A DNA stretch of 43,518 nt, from positions 1 to 43,518 of the forward strand of contig SSGN01000023.1 in NCBI GenBank assembly GCA_008016945.1, written 5' to 3'. Of this stretch, positions 29,101-36,553 are shown piece by piece. A program made the translations under genes and the position numbers. Numbering within the stretch: the stretch's first letter is position 1; each line of letters opens with the position of its first letter. The stretch comes from Flavobacteriales bacterium (GTDB lineage Bacteria > Bacteroidota > Bacteroidia > Flavobacteriales > PHOS-HE28). The notes under the pieces were generated by a model, which searched no databases, was not told the DNA's origin, and saw only the letters and a list, made by a program, of their open reading frames with translations.

Positions 29101-30349
29101 CCAGACCGAAAGGATGCACGCCGCCCTGAACCATACCGCAGGCGAACGCAACAATCTTTGGACCGAGGCCAACCTTCAGCTGACCGGTGTGGCCGAAGGC
29201 TACCAGGCAAGCTGCCCGCCACAAGCCGACTTCTACGCCCGCACCTCGCTCATGGGTAGCGACAACCCGGAGTGGCCTTACGTACCCGCCTACTGCGCCG
29301 GTACACCCGTGCAGTTCGTGGACAACTCCGTTGGCGGTTTCCCAACGGCATGGGCATGGACCTTCCAAGACGGGACCCCCGCCACCTCCACGGAACGTAA
29401 CCCGGTGGTGAGCTTCGAGGGCACCGGCTTCAAGGAAGTGACCCTGACGGTGACCAACGCCAATGGCAGTACCACCAAGGTGGATCCCTATGCCTTTGTG
29501 ATCGGTGGCACGCCCAATGACCACGTGGGTCTCTATAGCGAAGGGTTCGAAACGACCACCAGCCTCTTCCCTTGGTTGTCTCAGAACCACGCGAACAACA
29601 TCACCTCCTGGCGCAGAACGACCACGGCAGGCAACGGAAGCGGTGCCTGTGTGATGTTGAACAGCGGCGAACGCGACTACCTCGACCTGATCGACAGCCC
29701 GAACGGTGCCGACTACGATGACTTCTACTCGCCCACCTTCGACCTGAGCGGCCTGTCCGAAGCATCGTTCCAATTCAGCTTCGCCTACTCCACCACGGCC
29801 AGCGACCTCGCACTGGTCACCGAAAAACTCCTGGTCTCCATCAGCACCGACTGCGGTCGTACCTGGAGCCTGCTCCCCAATGGCGAACTCTCTGGTGCCC
29901 AACTGATCAACAACGGTAACAACCCGCAGCTGCCACCTCCGGCATGGACCGAGCGCACCTTCAACCTCAACGCGCAGCGGCGCGTGGCCAACGTGCGGTT
30001 CCGTTTCCGCTACATCAGCAGCGAATACAGTGGCAACCTGTACATCGACAACATCAACATCCTTGGTGCGGTGGGTGTGGAAGACCTCTCCGTGGAGAAG
30101 TTCATGAACCTCTACCCCAACCCAACGAACGACCAGTTCACCCTGGGTGTGCATGGCATGGATAAGTACGCGACCACCATCACCATCACCGATATCCGCG
30201 GTGCCGTGGTGCATCAGCGTGTGAACGCTCCTTCCAGCCGGATCCTTCAGTTCAGCGCCTCGGAACTCAACCTGGCCAATGGCCTGTACCTGATCAATGC
30301 CTCCAACGAGGTCGGCCACCACACCCAAAAGCTGATGGTGGGTAAGTGA
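26189..30349 (+). CDS. Secreted M43 (pappalysin/cytophagalysin-type) metalloprotease with a large internal insertion and T9SS tail
   Basis: A 1386-residue exported protease. The signal peptide ends at LASA-Q. The catalytic domain starts near residue 65 (IPIVFHVIH) and has the zinc motif H225-E-V-G-H229-Y-L-N-L-P-H235 and the conserved DQCGDDGVDDTP and GWNIC segments (to about 274). In the family the Met-turn follows within several tens of residues. Here it comes only at NYM959EYSYC-SKMFTIGQTERM. Between about 285 and 945 lie a beta-rich jelly-roll-like region (330-485) and six Ig-like modules in the order A-B-A-A-B-A. A is marked by DLF-x2-LGG...GG-x-W...Y-D-P...G-x-Y; B by FC-x2-GS...GTYT. 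After the catalytic domain come a PKD domain (1037-1104), a MAM-like sandwich (about 1117-1294) and a T9SS type A tail (NLYPNPTNDQF to the end). The frame is intact throughout. Confidence 0.9.
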   Translation: MKHVLLGLAACTWSLLASAQQYHCATDRMRAERIAADPSYLEREAALEADIQQLLRNGSSVERGGDVMVTIPIVFHVIHVGGPENITNEQILDQLDILNEDYRALNADISQVHPAFADLVGDARIRFVLPTLDPDGNCTNGIDRIKSPETLRGSDKGKMNPWPRERYLNVWVIKYMENEEAAGYAYYPSAFDSPIGRLADGIIIEYDYVGSISPGSVFRSTALTHEVGHYLNLPHVWGSNNTTEGGVPPAGHMIDQCGDDGVDDTPVTKGWNICPDYNDVTFGWADCDRLSLVGHKYTFSSVTTSSGTTDTTPRVNPQDTINNVVRERAEINAFSATGVANNSSVPGMFAFTGWDAHPINGETVYSELPGTINTGKYYSFSFAPNVSDLLYVDSIGFKLGRNATGVRTFAVRSSANNYSANLPIRAAGNPNISIQSGNVAFIKNDVPLSDVMVYVDPPAANFHYTDQTITFRLYAWNAETENSVARVCDNATADLFDFLGGAPQPGGSWSGPSAMSGIFDPATMSAGTYTYTLEVPGCATYTAAVDVSVISAPSAPVISGASAFCAPGSVTLSSSPATNLTWSTGQTTATIAVTTAGTYTVTHTQGECKATSEPFVVEAHSAVNAGTDGTLSLCESSPAADMFTKLGGSPQAGGDWTGPSPVTDGLYDPLTMEPGVYEYTLADNGACAGDVAQVTVTETATANAGTTASASICTNATLDLFTKLGGGAQPGGIWTNNDVELPGGIYDAEAHSPGAYVYTVDLGGDCGSATATVNVTEINAPAVPTITGNNAFCAGGSVQLMSSSSTGNTWSPGGSTTPGLVVTRPGTYTLRVTNPNGCFRTTTMEISERSRVNAGGDGMINVCADASDVDLFAGLIGAANAGGTWSGPSTVTDGLYQPASMQPGVYSYVVAGTSPCPNDTATVTVSESSDLAFVDGYFGVDDVTVYGSTNVIENVENYMEYSYCSKMFTIGQTERMHAALNHTAGERNNLWTEANLQLTGVAEGYQASCPPQADFYARTSLMGSDNPEWPYVPAYCAGTPVQFVDNSVGGFPTAWAWTFQDGTPATSTERNPVVSFEGTGFKEVTLTVTNANGSTTKVDPYAFVIGGTPNDHVGLYSEGFETTTSLFPWLSQNHANNITSWRRTTTAGNGSGACVMLNSGERDYLDLIDSPNGADYDDFYSPTFDLSGLSEASFQFSFAYSTTASDLALVTEKLLVSISTDCGRTWSLLPNGELSGAQLINNGNNPQLPPPAWTERTFNLNAQRRVANVRFRFRYISSEYSGNLYIDNINILGAVGVEDLSVEKFMNLYPNPTNDQFTLGVHGMDKYATTITITDIRGAVVHQRVNAPSSRILQFSASELNLANGLYLINASNEVGHHTQKLMVGK

Positions 30350-30363
30350 TACGGAGAACCTTG

Positions 30364-30402
30364 AACGAAAAAGCCCCCCGCATCCCGGGGGGCTTTTTCG
30401 TT
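30364..30402. terminator. Intrinsic terminator, bidirectional
   Basis: A perfect 17-bp stem (30364-30380 with 30386-30402) with loop CATCC. A G+C core of six pairs is flanked by A5 and T5, so it works as a classical terminator on both strands. It ends the M43 gene 15 bp downstream and could also stop leftward transcripts from the CoA-binding gene. Confidence 0.93.
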
Positions 30403-30674
30403 GGGTCGGTCTCGTGTCGCATCGCGGAAGCTCGACGCCCCCCTACCATTTCATCGCTCCATGCGAACACCCCGGCAGTGCCAAGCGCACCTGTTCGCGT
30501 GAAGCTGGTCATCAGAATTCGTACGAAGGAGCAGGCCGATCCACTCGGTCCATTTCCGCATGTCTTCCCCGTCGCGACCTCTTCCGTAGGCCTGGCCCAC
30601 TCCTTCGTACGACATGGTATGGGAACCGTACGCAGAGGTTCCGCCTGAGCGGATCACTCTACGAAAGGGGCACA
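30403..30674. other. Intergenic region between convergent genes
   Basis: After the terminator, 272 bp precede the end of the CoA-binding gene. The only clear structure is the 13-bp inverted repeat listed separately. Short open frames here have no family features and no promoter box. Confidence 0.6.
30519..30612. repeat. Inverted repeat with 13-bp arms
   Basis: TCGTACGAAGGAG (30519-30531) and its exact reverse complement (30600-30612) are separated by 68 bp. The region is noncoding. Size and form fit a small fold-back element, but it shares no obvious core with those at 521 and 20873. Confidence 0.5.
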
Positions 30675-31040
30675 CTAATAGGCGCCAGTGGCGAGCATCA
30701 CCAGGGTGCAGCCCTCCACCACCTCCATGCCGAGGGCTTTCGCCGCCGCCTCGAACGCTGGGTTCTCGGTTCCGGGGTTGAAGATGATCCGGGCCGGACG
30801 CAGGGCCAGCAAGCCATCCATAAGGTCCTGCTGGTGTGCCGGAGCCACATACATGGTGATGGTGTGTACCTCGGCTCCTTCAGGCACCGTGCTTTGGATC
30901 GCCACTCCTCCGATGGCGCCTTTCCGTTTACCCATCAACAACACTGGATGTCCCTTCTCCAGCAAACGGAGGGCAGCCATGTGACTGTAGCGGGTCGGCT
31001 CGGGGCTCGCCCCGACCACCAAGGTCATTCGTTTCACCAT
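30675..31040 (-). CDS. CoA-binding domain protein (YccU-like)
   Basis: A 121-residue single Rossmann-type domain of the CoA_binding_2 family. It starts LVVGASPEPTRYSHMAALRLLEKGHPV, the nucleotide-binding beta-alpha unit, and ends with the conserved RIIFNPGTENPAFEAAAKALGMEVVEGCTLVML. The cellular role of these small stand-alone proteins is not established. It is preceded by a GACCTTTG box only 4 bp from the ATG, so its mRNA may be nearly leaderless. Confidence 0.88.
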   Translation of the reverse strand: MVKRMTLVVGASPEPTRYSHMAALRLLEKGHPVLLMGKRKGAIGGVAIQSTVPEGAEVHTITMYVAPAHQQDLMDGLLALRPARIIFNPGTENPAFEAAAKALGMEVVEGCTLVMLATGAY

Positions 31041-31044
31041 GGCT

Positions 31045-31052
31045 CAAAGGTC
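31045..31052 (-). promoter_or_regulatory. -7-like box (GACCTTTG) next to a start codon
   Basis: On the minus strand GACCTTTG ends 4 bp before ATG 31040. Transcription starting about 7 bases after the box would begin at or near the start codon. Confidence 0.45.
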
Positions 31053-31105
31053 GGGATCACGCCTGTCCCCCTGGTGATGAAACACACCAACGCATCCGGA
31101 TGGGG

Positions 31106-32857
31106 TCAGGCCACCTCCATGCCTTTTCGCAGATCCTCCACGGTCCGCTCCGGCAGCTTGGTGAGGTCGAGCACCATCAGCCCATCAAGGGCATCGTTGA
31201 ACCGCGGATCGCGGTTGAAGCCGATGATCCGGGCGTTCAACAGCAGGTATTTCTTCAGCAGCACGGGCATGGCGGTCTCGTGCGGGTCGATCTCGGCGAT
31301 CAACCGGTCCATGCGCTTGAGGTCGGCCATCGAGGCCTGTACGAGCGCCTCGCGGTCCACGGTGTCGACCTTGACCCGGAACTTGTTCCGCGGCCGTACG
31401 GATGCGGCCATCCCGTGGTCGTAGTGGTGCTGCTCCACGAACTCCATGATCAACGAGCGGGCCATGCGACTGTACGTACCACTGATGCTTACGGGCCCGA
31501 TCAAGTACTGGTGGTCGGGGTTGGCCGTGATGTGCAGCAGCAGACCGCGCCATAACATGTACAACGGTAGGCGCTGCCGCTGGTACTCCACCGCGATGAA
31601 GGAACGGCCTAGTTCAAAGCTTCGCCGTAGCACCCGGTCCATCGGCCGGTCCATCCGGAACAGCGTGTAGGTGTAGAACCCGCGCTTGCCATACCGCGAC
31701 ATGATCCGCTTGCCGTTGCCGATGCGATAGGCCCCCACCAAACAGCCCTTTGAACGGTCCCAGAGGAATAGGTGATCATAATACAGGTCGAACTCGTCCA
31801 GGTCCACGCTCTTGTTCGTGCCCTCGCCCACTTCGCGGAAGGTGCACTCACGCAACCTGCCGATCTCGCGCAACATGTTGGGGATCCTCCCTGCGGGCGC
31901 CAGGTACAGGTCGAATTCGGCCTGGCTGTTGAGCTTGAGGTCCACGATACCATCGACCTCGTGTTGCAGCACATCCTTGGGCACCGGCGGTATGATCTCC
32001 TTGGGCCGTTGCGGAAAACGGAGCGGGTTGAAGAGTTCCCGCTTCACCTGCACCCCACTGCCCAGCGCATAGGTCTTGGCCCGCAGGTATCGGCCCAACT
32101 GTTCCGCAGAGGAGAACGCCGCAATATCCTTGGGCGGGATCGGCTTACCGATGCGCATACGTACCGATCGTCCCCGCATACGAAGCATCTCGGAGGGCAG
32201 CGCCAGGGTACGCAGGTTGGGATGGATCATGCCCAGGGCCTGGAAGAGCATGCTGTTGCCACCATCGAACCACACGGGTACAACGGGTGCCTCCACATGC
32301 TGCGCGAGCTTGATGGCCGGGGTCTTCCAGCGCGGGTCGGCCACAGCCTTCAAATCCGTGCGCCAGCTGCTCACCTCGCCGGCCGGGAATACCGCCAGGG
32401 CGTTGCCCTCCTTTACATGGGACATGGCCTGACGCATCCCTTGAAAGCTGCTCAACGAAGAGAGTTGCTCAAAGGGATTCACCCCGATGAACCGATCGCG
32501 CAAGGGCTCCAACTGTTGAAGGAGGAAGTTGGCCATCACCTTCAGGTCGGGCCGCACACCACCCAGCACATGCACCAAGGCCAGGCCATCAATGGCCCCG
32601 TACGGATGATTGGATACGATCACCAGTGGCCCGTCTTTCGGCACGTTGGCCAGATCGGCCGGGTCCATCTCGATCTCGAGTTCCAAATTCCGGAATACCG
32701 CCGCCACGAACTCCCTGTCGTGCAGGTCCTCGATGGCGTTGTAGAAACGCTCCAGTCGCTTCAGGCCACTCATCTCCGTCAGCAAGGTGATCCGTGGATT
32801 GCCCGGACGCATGTGGCTGGCCTTCGCCAGCTCGATGGGTTGCACGAGTTTCTTCAT
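31106..32857 (-). CDS. olsF: Bifunctional aminolipid synthase (OlsF-like acyltransferase / GNAT N-acyltransferase)
   Basis: A 583-residue two-domain enzyme. The N-terminal half is a PlsC-type O-acyltransferase: SNHPYGAIDG with H84 and D90, FPAGE, and VPVWFDGGNS. The C-terminal half (from about residue 305) is a GNAT N-acyltransferase of the OlsB/hemolysin type (ECTFREVGEGTN, DLDEFDLYYDHLFLWD, GAYRIGNG, LGRSFI). In known OlsF proteins the C-terminal part puts a 3-hydroxy-acyl chain on the amino group of ornithine (or glycine in related systems). The N-terminal part then adds the second acyl chain, giving a phosphorus-free membrane lipid. The substrate amino acid cannot be read from the sequence. 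The gene has its own promoter box and is not in an operon. Confidence 0.8.
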   Translation of the reverse strand: MKKLVQPIELAKASHMRPGNPRITLLTEMSGLKRLERFYNAIEDLHDREFVAAVFRNLELEIEMDPADLANVPKDGPLVIVSNHPYGAIDGLALVHVLGGVRPDLKVMANFLLQQLEPLRDRFIGVNPFEQLSSLSSFQGMRQAMSHVKEGNALAVFPAGEVSSWRTDLKAVADPRWKTPAIKLAQHVEAPVVPVWFDGGNSMLFQALGMIHPNLRTLALPSEMLRMRGRSVRMRIGKPIPPKDIAAFSSAEQLGRYLRAKTYALGSGVQVKRELFNPLRFPQRPKEIIPPVPKDVLQHEVDGIVDLKLNSQAEFDLYLAPAGRIPNMLREIGRLRECTFREVGEGTNKSVDLDEFDLYYDHLFLWDRSKGCLVGAYRIGNGKRIMSRYGKRGFYTYTLFRMDRPMDRVLRRSFELGRSFIAVEYQRQRLPLYMLWRGLLLHITANPDHQYLIGPVSISGTYSRMARSLIMEFVEQHHYDHGMAASVRPRNKFRVKVDTVDREALVQASMADLKRMDRLIAEIDPHETAMPVLLKKYLLLNARIIGFNRDPRFNDALDGLMVLDLTKLPERTVEDLRKGMEVA

Positions 32858-32870
32858 CGAACTTTCCGCA

Positions 32871-32878
32871 CGAAAGTA
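32871..32878 (-). promoter_or_regulatory. -7 promoter box (TACTTTCG) of the aminolipid synthase
   Basis: On the minus strand TACTTTCG ends 13 bp before ATG 32857, in the 43-bp gap after the transglutaminase-like gene. Confidence 0.55.
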
Positions 32879-32900
32879 CCAACCTTCGGCTCACCGGACC

Positions 32901-33842
32901 TCAGATGTCGAGGATGCCGATGATCCGCTCGTTCATGAGCTCGCCACCTGGGTACCGGCGCGTATAGTCGAGGTTGATCCAATGCTTCCCGTCCGCATCG
33001 GTGTGGTGGTAGAGCGGAGCATCGCCGACCTCCTTGGTGAACAACAGCTTTCGGATCAAGTAACCTGCACGTTCCATCCGTTGGGCCGAGCCGATCAGCA
33101 GTTCGGGGTAGACGTGGCCTTCTGTCCGCACCAACCTCACCTGCCCTCCGACCGCGGTGATGCAAGCGGCCATCAACAACGCATGATCGTCACAATCGCC
33201 CGCCATCAACTCCAGACTTTCGGCCGGCGTGGCGAAGTACTCTCCGCCCTTCACATCGGATACGTAACGCCATTTCGAGTTGATCTCCTTGAAGATGGAG
33301 AAGGCCTGCACCATGGTGAACTCGTCCTCGGCCACCTTCAGGTCGGTGAAGTTGGCCGTGGCCATACGTACAGCCTCCTTCCTGACCGCCCCGTCCGAAT
33401 CGCGGAGGATGGCCTTGAGCCTATCGGCATCGTGGAAGGGCGCCAACTTGCGGGCCGCGAGCGGTGCGTTGGAGGCCGTTTCCCGCAAGGAGCCGAGCAA
33501 CTCGGCATAATCCCTGTACAGGTCGCCGAAATCGTATCGACCACCGATGCTGGTCAAGGTAACGGCCACCAAACCCACCATGAGCCCGATGTACACCAAG
33601 GTCTGGAACTTGCGTACCAGCACAATGAAGGCGATGAGGGTACATGCGAAGGTGATGAAATGCTCCACCCGTATGCCTTCGCCGATCGGAAGCACCAGCT
33701 TGGGTACGAACGGATAGATGATGATGTACAATGGCAGGGTGAGCAATACGGCCACCAGATACACGATCACCACGTGCGCCATACGGTCACCGGCATTCAC
33801 CACGGAACGCGCTGTACGGTCCTGTCCTTGTTGTTCTTCCAT
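32901..33842 (-). CDS. Membrane protein with transglutaminase-like domain
   Basis: A 313-residue protein from ATG 33842; the frame is open 24 codons further. Three hydrophobic helices lie in the first 110 residues (VIVYLVAVLLTLPLYIIIYPF, ITFACTLIAFIVLV, LVYIGLMVGLVAVTLTSI). The rest is a transglutaminase/protease-like domain with a plausible Cys-His-Asp triad: C217 in AGDCDDHALL, H243 in EGHVYPEL and D292 in HWINLDYTRRYPG. Such domains in bacteria are usually proteases or peptide-processing enzymes rather than cross-linkers. The side of the membrane on which the domain lies is not certain. It is upstream of the aminolipid gene, 43 bp apart, on the same strand. Confidence 0.75.
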   Translation of the reverse strand: MEEQQGQDRTARSVVNAGDRMAHVVIVYLVAVLLTLPLYIIIYPFVPKLVLPIGEGIRVEHFITFACTLIAFIVLVRKFQTLVYIGLMVGLVAVTLTSIGGRYDFGDLYRDYAELLGSLRETASNAPLAARKLAPFHDADRLKAILRDSDGAVRKEAVRMATANFTDLKVAEDEFTMVQAFSIFKEINSKWRYVSDVKGGEYFATPAESLELMAGDCDDHALLMAACITAVGGQVRLVRTEGHVYPELLIGSAQRMERAGYLIRKLLFTKEVGDAPLYHHTDADGKHWINLDYTRRYPGGELMNERIIGILDI

Positions 33843-34035
33843 ACCTCCTACCTCACTGAAGCGAGTATCCTCTTCCCTCAACACCCATACAAAGATCGTG
33901 CGGAGGGATAGCACGCGATCCGCTTAACAGACTTTAACGGCCCGCCCAAACCAAGGTTCCGCCAGACGAATCCTGCGTTTCGCCCGCCCAATGGATAAAT
34001 AAGGGTGGTCTGTGGAAAACAGTTGAGGCTCATCC

Positions 34036-34065
34036 TTGGTGCGTTCGGGCATACGGATAGTTTTG
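34036..34065 (+). promoter_or_regulatory. Promoter TTG-N19-TAGTTTTG of the M23 peptidase
   Basis: TTG 34036-34038 and the perfect box TAGTTTTG 34058-34065 are 19 bases apart. The box ends only 10 bp before ATG 34076, so the leader would be a few bases long. Confidence 0.75.
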
Positions 34066-34075
34066 CCCGCCGACG

Positions 34076-34996
34076 ATGAAGAACCTCCGCTCCCTGCTGC
34101 TCCTGCTGGCCCCTACCCTGGGCCTGTCCATGGCGCATGCACAGGAAGGTCACACGGACATCGGAGGCCCCGAAGGTCTGGACATCTTCGAGGAACTGAA
34201 TGATGGCGATGCCACTGAAGTGGTGCTGGAGCCGAGCAACGCCACGTGGGATGTGAACGACTCGTTGACGTTCATCCCCGGATACGACATGTACTGCCAC
34301 TGGAACACCGACGTGCTCTTCGACCGGGTGACCGGATCAAGGCTCGTCGCGCACGATACGTTGAAGTTGCTACTTGGAGCACATGAGCACGACCTGACCA
34401 TGCCTTGTGCGGGCGAGGTGACATCGGGGTACGGCATGCGCAAGGGCCGTATGCACTATGGCGTAGATCTGGACCTGGAGACCGGCGACCCGGTCATGGC
34501 GGCATTTCCGGGCATGGTGCGTGTATCCAAGTACAACAAGACGTTCGGCAATGTGGTGGTGGTGCGGCATTACAACGGCCTGGAAACGGTGTATGCTCAC
34601 CTGAGCGACCGGAAGGTGGAGCCCGGCACGTTGGTGGAAGCGGGAGACACCTTGGGCTCTGGTGGCAATACGGGCCGGAGCTATGGTAGTCATCTTCACT
34701 TCGAGGTGCGTTTCCTGGACCAGCCCATCGATCCCGCCTTGATCTTCGATCTGAAGAACGGATCCCTGAAAGCGCTGGAGTTCGATATCCATAAGGGCAC
34801 CTTCGCCCATATGGCCGCGGCGAAGGCAGCTGCAAAAAGCAGCCAAAGCTCAAGGAAATACCACGTGATCCGCCGTGGCGATACGCTCTATGCCCTCTCG
34901 CGCCGGTATGGCGTGAAGGTTTCGGACCTGTGCAGGATCAATGGCATCAGCGAGCGGAGCACACTCTCCATCGGCCAGCGTGTCCGGTACAACTGA
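34076..34996 (+). CDS. M23 peptidoglycan endopeptidase with C-terminal LysM domain
   Basis: A 306-residue exported wall hydrolase. The signal peptide ends at MAHA-Q. The M23 (LytM-type) domain covers about 105-235. Its zinc ligands and catalytic residues are present: H127-Y-G-V-D131 and H206-L-H208, with the usual GNVVVVRHYNGLETVYAHL strand-loop. The complete set predicts an active enzyme, unlike EnvC/NlpD-type activators. One LysM domain (about 261-306, YHVIRRGDTLYALSRRYGV...ISERSTLSIGQRV) binds glycan. Such enzymes open the wall during growth or division. It is divergent from the transglutaminase-like gene. Confidence 0.92.
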   Translation: MKNLRSLLLLLAPTLGLSMAHAQEGHTDIGGPEGLDIFEELNDGDATEVVLEPSNATWDVNDSLTFIPGYDMYCHWNTDVLFDRVTGSRLVAHDTLKLLLGAHEHDLTMPCAGEVTSGYGMRKGRMHYGVDLDLETGDPVMAAFPGMVRVSKYNKTFGNVVVVRHYNGLETVYAHLSDRKVEPGTLVEAGDTLGSGGNTGRSYGSHLHFEVRFLDQPIDPALIFDLKNGSLKALEFDIHKGTFAHMAAAKAAAKSSQSSRKYHVIRRGDTLYALSRRYGVKVSDLCRINGISERSTLSIGQRVRYN

Positions 34997-35315
34997 GGTC
35001 GTACCTCTGAGCCGCCCCATTCCGTTCTCCTGGTCCCATCATCGTTCACGTTCAAGGCCCATGCGGCCGGTCGTGTTCGCCGGTTGATGGCAACCGGCCG
35101 TGAACCGTTCGGGGCGTGTGGCCATACGTTAGGATCGCACCGCCCCTGGTGCCGGTGTGGCCCAAGGCGATCTTCGGGCACTACCTCCCCACCGCTACCC
35201 ATCCCCTCCACCGAGCCGCATGGAACGCTTCCGGGTCACCGAACCCGAAGGCCGGATGCGTCGTATTTCCAGCGTTGATGAAGAGGACCGGCCATTGGAA
35301 GTAATCGGCTCACGG
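34997..35315. other. Intergenic region with competing hairpins
   Basis: About 319 bp between two convergent genes. Nested inverted repeats at about 35044-35105 can pair in alternative ways: GTTCACG/CGTGAAC, CGGCCGGT/ACCGGCCG and GCCGGTT/AACCGGC. This may be the terminator of the M23 gene. A 60-codon frame from ATG 35220 overlaps the end of the next gene on the other strand and is not accepted. Confidence 0.45.
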
Positions 35316-35879
35316 TCACATCTGAAGGTGGCGACGCCCCAAGGTATCGACCATATCCTGGGCATGCACTGGAGAGAGCAGCAGGTCTCCCCCATTCTGT
35401 AGCCGGACCAGGAGCAGGTCCGTTTTTGCGCTTGGCAGCCGATCGATGAGACGGCGTGCCCCACCCAGCGTGAAGGAACGAAGACCGATGTCCACCGTGC
35501 AGAACCGGATGAAGTCCGCACCCCAGCGCTCGGCGTCCGGGTTGGTCGGCCCGGAACGGTCGCGCAAATATGCCCGTGCGGCCATGCGGTCCAGCAGACT
35601 GGCATCGCGTATCTCGGTCATGAAAACTTCGCGCCGACCGGTCTTATCGACCAGGACCAAGCGGTCATCATCCACCAGGTAAACGGCTTTCTTCCGCGTA
35701 TCGCGCCAAGCGGCGAAGATGACCCCCAGGAGCACCACCACGACTGACCCTTGCAGCAGCCGGAAGCTTCCGGACGACGCCCCGACGATGATGCCGGGCA
35801 GGATCAGGAACGGCGTACCCCAGACCATCATCAGCGTGTTATGCCATTGGCGCTGTGTTCGGAATCGTTTGATCGGCAT
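35316..35879 (-). CDS. Small membrane protein with PH-like domain, unknown function
   Basis: A 187-residue protein from ATG 35879, placed by a TATTTTCG box 8 bp upstream. The frame runs on upstream through the complement of a tRNA gene, which is not coding. Two hydrophobic helices near the N-terminus (MMVWGTPFLILPGIIVGA and SVVVVLLGVIFAAW) are followed by a beta-rich part (KKAVYLVDDDRLVLVDKTGRREVFMTEIRDASL...). This resembles the PH-like domains of small membrane proteins. No enzyme motif is seen. It is probably monocistronic. Confidence 0.65.
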   Translation of the reverse strand: MPIKRFRTQRQWHNTLMMVWGTPFLILPGIIVGASSGSFRLLQGSVVVVLLGVIFAAWRDTRKKAVYLVDDDRLVLVDKTGRREVFMTEIRDASLLDRMAARAYLRDRSGPTNPDAERWGADFIRFCTVDIGLRSFTLGGARRLIDRLPSAKTDLLLVRLQNGGDLLLSPVHAQDMVDTLGRRHLQM

Positions 35880-35887
35880 CGGGGACG

Positions 35888-35895
35888 CGAAAATA
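35888..35895 (-). promoter_or_regulatory. -7 promoter box (TATTTTCG)
   Basis: On the minus strand TATTTTCG ends 8 bp before ATG 35879. TTG lies 17 bases further upstream (35915-35913). It decides the start of the gene. Confidence 0.65.
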
Positions 35896-35968
35896 CCGCA
35901 GGTCTTCACTTTCAACGAAGAGGAATACGAAGGAATGGGTTGAGCGCGCTGCGGATCGTTAGTTCCAT

Positions 35969-35976
35969 TATATTTG
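35969..35976 (+). promoter_or_regulatory. -7 promoter box (TATATTTG) of tRNA-Leu
   Basis: TATATTTG is a full match to TAnnTTTG, 27 bp before the tRNA 5' end. Confidence 0.7.
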
Positions 35977-36003
35977 CGGCCCCTGAGCGCCGAAAGGCAC
36001 CAC

Positions 36004-36087
36004 ACCGAAGTGGCGGAATTGGTAGACGCGCACGTTTCAGGGGCGTGTGACCGAAAGGTTGTGCGGGTTCGAGTCCCGCCTTCGGTA
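36004..36087 (+). tRNA. tRNA-Leu (anticodon CAG)
   Basis: An 84-nt class II tRNA. The acceptor stem is ACCGAAG with CTTCGGT, then discriminator A; CCA is not encoded. The D arm holds GGTAGACGC, the anticodon loop TTCAGGG has CAG at 36038-36040, and a long variable arm with a GAAA-type loop follows, as in leucine tRNAs. The T arm is GCGGG-TTCGAGT-CCCGC. It is followed after 4 bp by a terminator hairpin. Confidence 0.95.
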
Positions 36088-36091
36088 CAAG

Positions 36092-36121
36092 GAACGGGAG
36101 TGGCAGCCGCCACTCCCGTTC
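36092..36121 (+). terminator. Terminator of tRNA-Leu
   Basis: A perfect 13-bp stem GAACGGGAGTGGC (36092-36104) with 36109-36121, loop AGCC, followed by TGCTTTTCC. It lies right after the tRNA. Confidence 0.8.
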
Positions 36122-36553
36122 TGCTTTTCCACCCCTCGCCTCTTCTCCCTGCTTCGCTGGCACGGCCCCTTGGAAAGATCCCTGGCACACTGCTGACTCC
36201 GCAATACCGGTGGCACACTCACGAACGGAAGTGGTGTGCTGTTGTGTTCTCGTAGGTCCGCACGGAAGACCTGTTGTGTGGCGGTGCCCATGGAACAGGC
36301 CTCTCGGTATTGGGGGAACGGGAATGAGCAAGCCGATCGGCTGGCCTTGAATATCCCCCTGGTGTAGCGAACCCACCAGAAGCACGAAGCCCCCATCCAC
36401 GGGAGGGGACAGGGGCGACGTGACTCTTCAGATTGACCTTTGAACTACTTGGACAGGGGGTTGAACGGGAGCTGCGTTACGAAGGTTTCGATCCTGGTGC
36501 ACATTTTCTTTCGCGGCCGTCCAATGGCTGGTCGGTCTTCCCCAGTGGGTCGC
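36122..36553. other. Intergenic region without recognisable features
   Basis: This 432-bp stretch lies between the tRNA terminator and the end of the DPP III gene. I see no promoter box in a useful position, no strong hairpin and no credible frame. A long minus-strand frame (35912-36400) reads through the complement of the tRNA and is spurious. Confidence 0.6.

Noticed and set aside
34005..34025. DnaA-box-like TGTGGAAAA near the M23 gene
   Set aside because: It differs from TGTGGATAA, occurs singly here, and no cluster or origin genes are present.
35220..35402. A 60-codon frame (start MERFRVTEPEGR)
   Set aside because: It overlaps the 3' end of the minus-strand membrane protein gene by about 87 bp, has no promoter box and no recognised family. 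It stays possible but unsupported.
35912..36400. A 162-codon minus-strand frame, and the longer frame 35880-36218, reading through the complement of the tRNA-Leu gene
   Set aside because: Residues such as GLEPAQPFGHTP are a well-known artefact of translating the antisense of leucine tRNA genes; the real gene starts at 35879.
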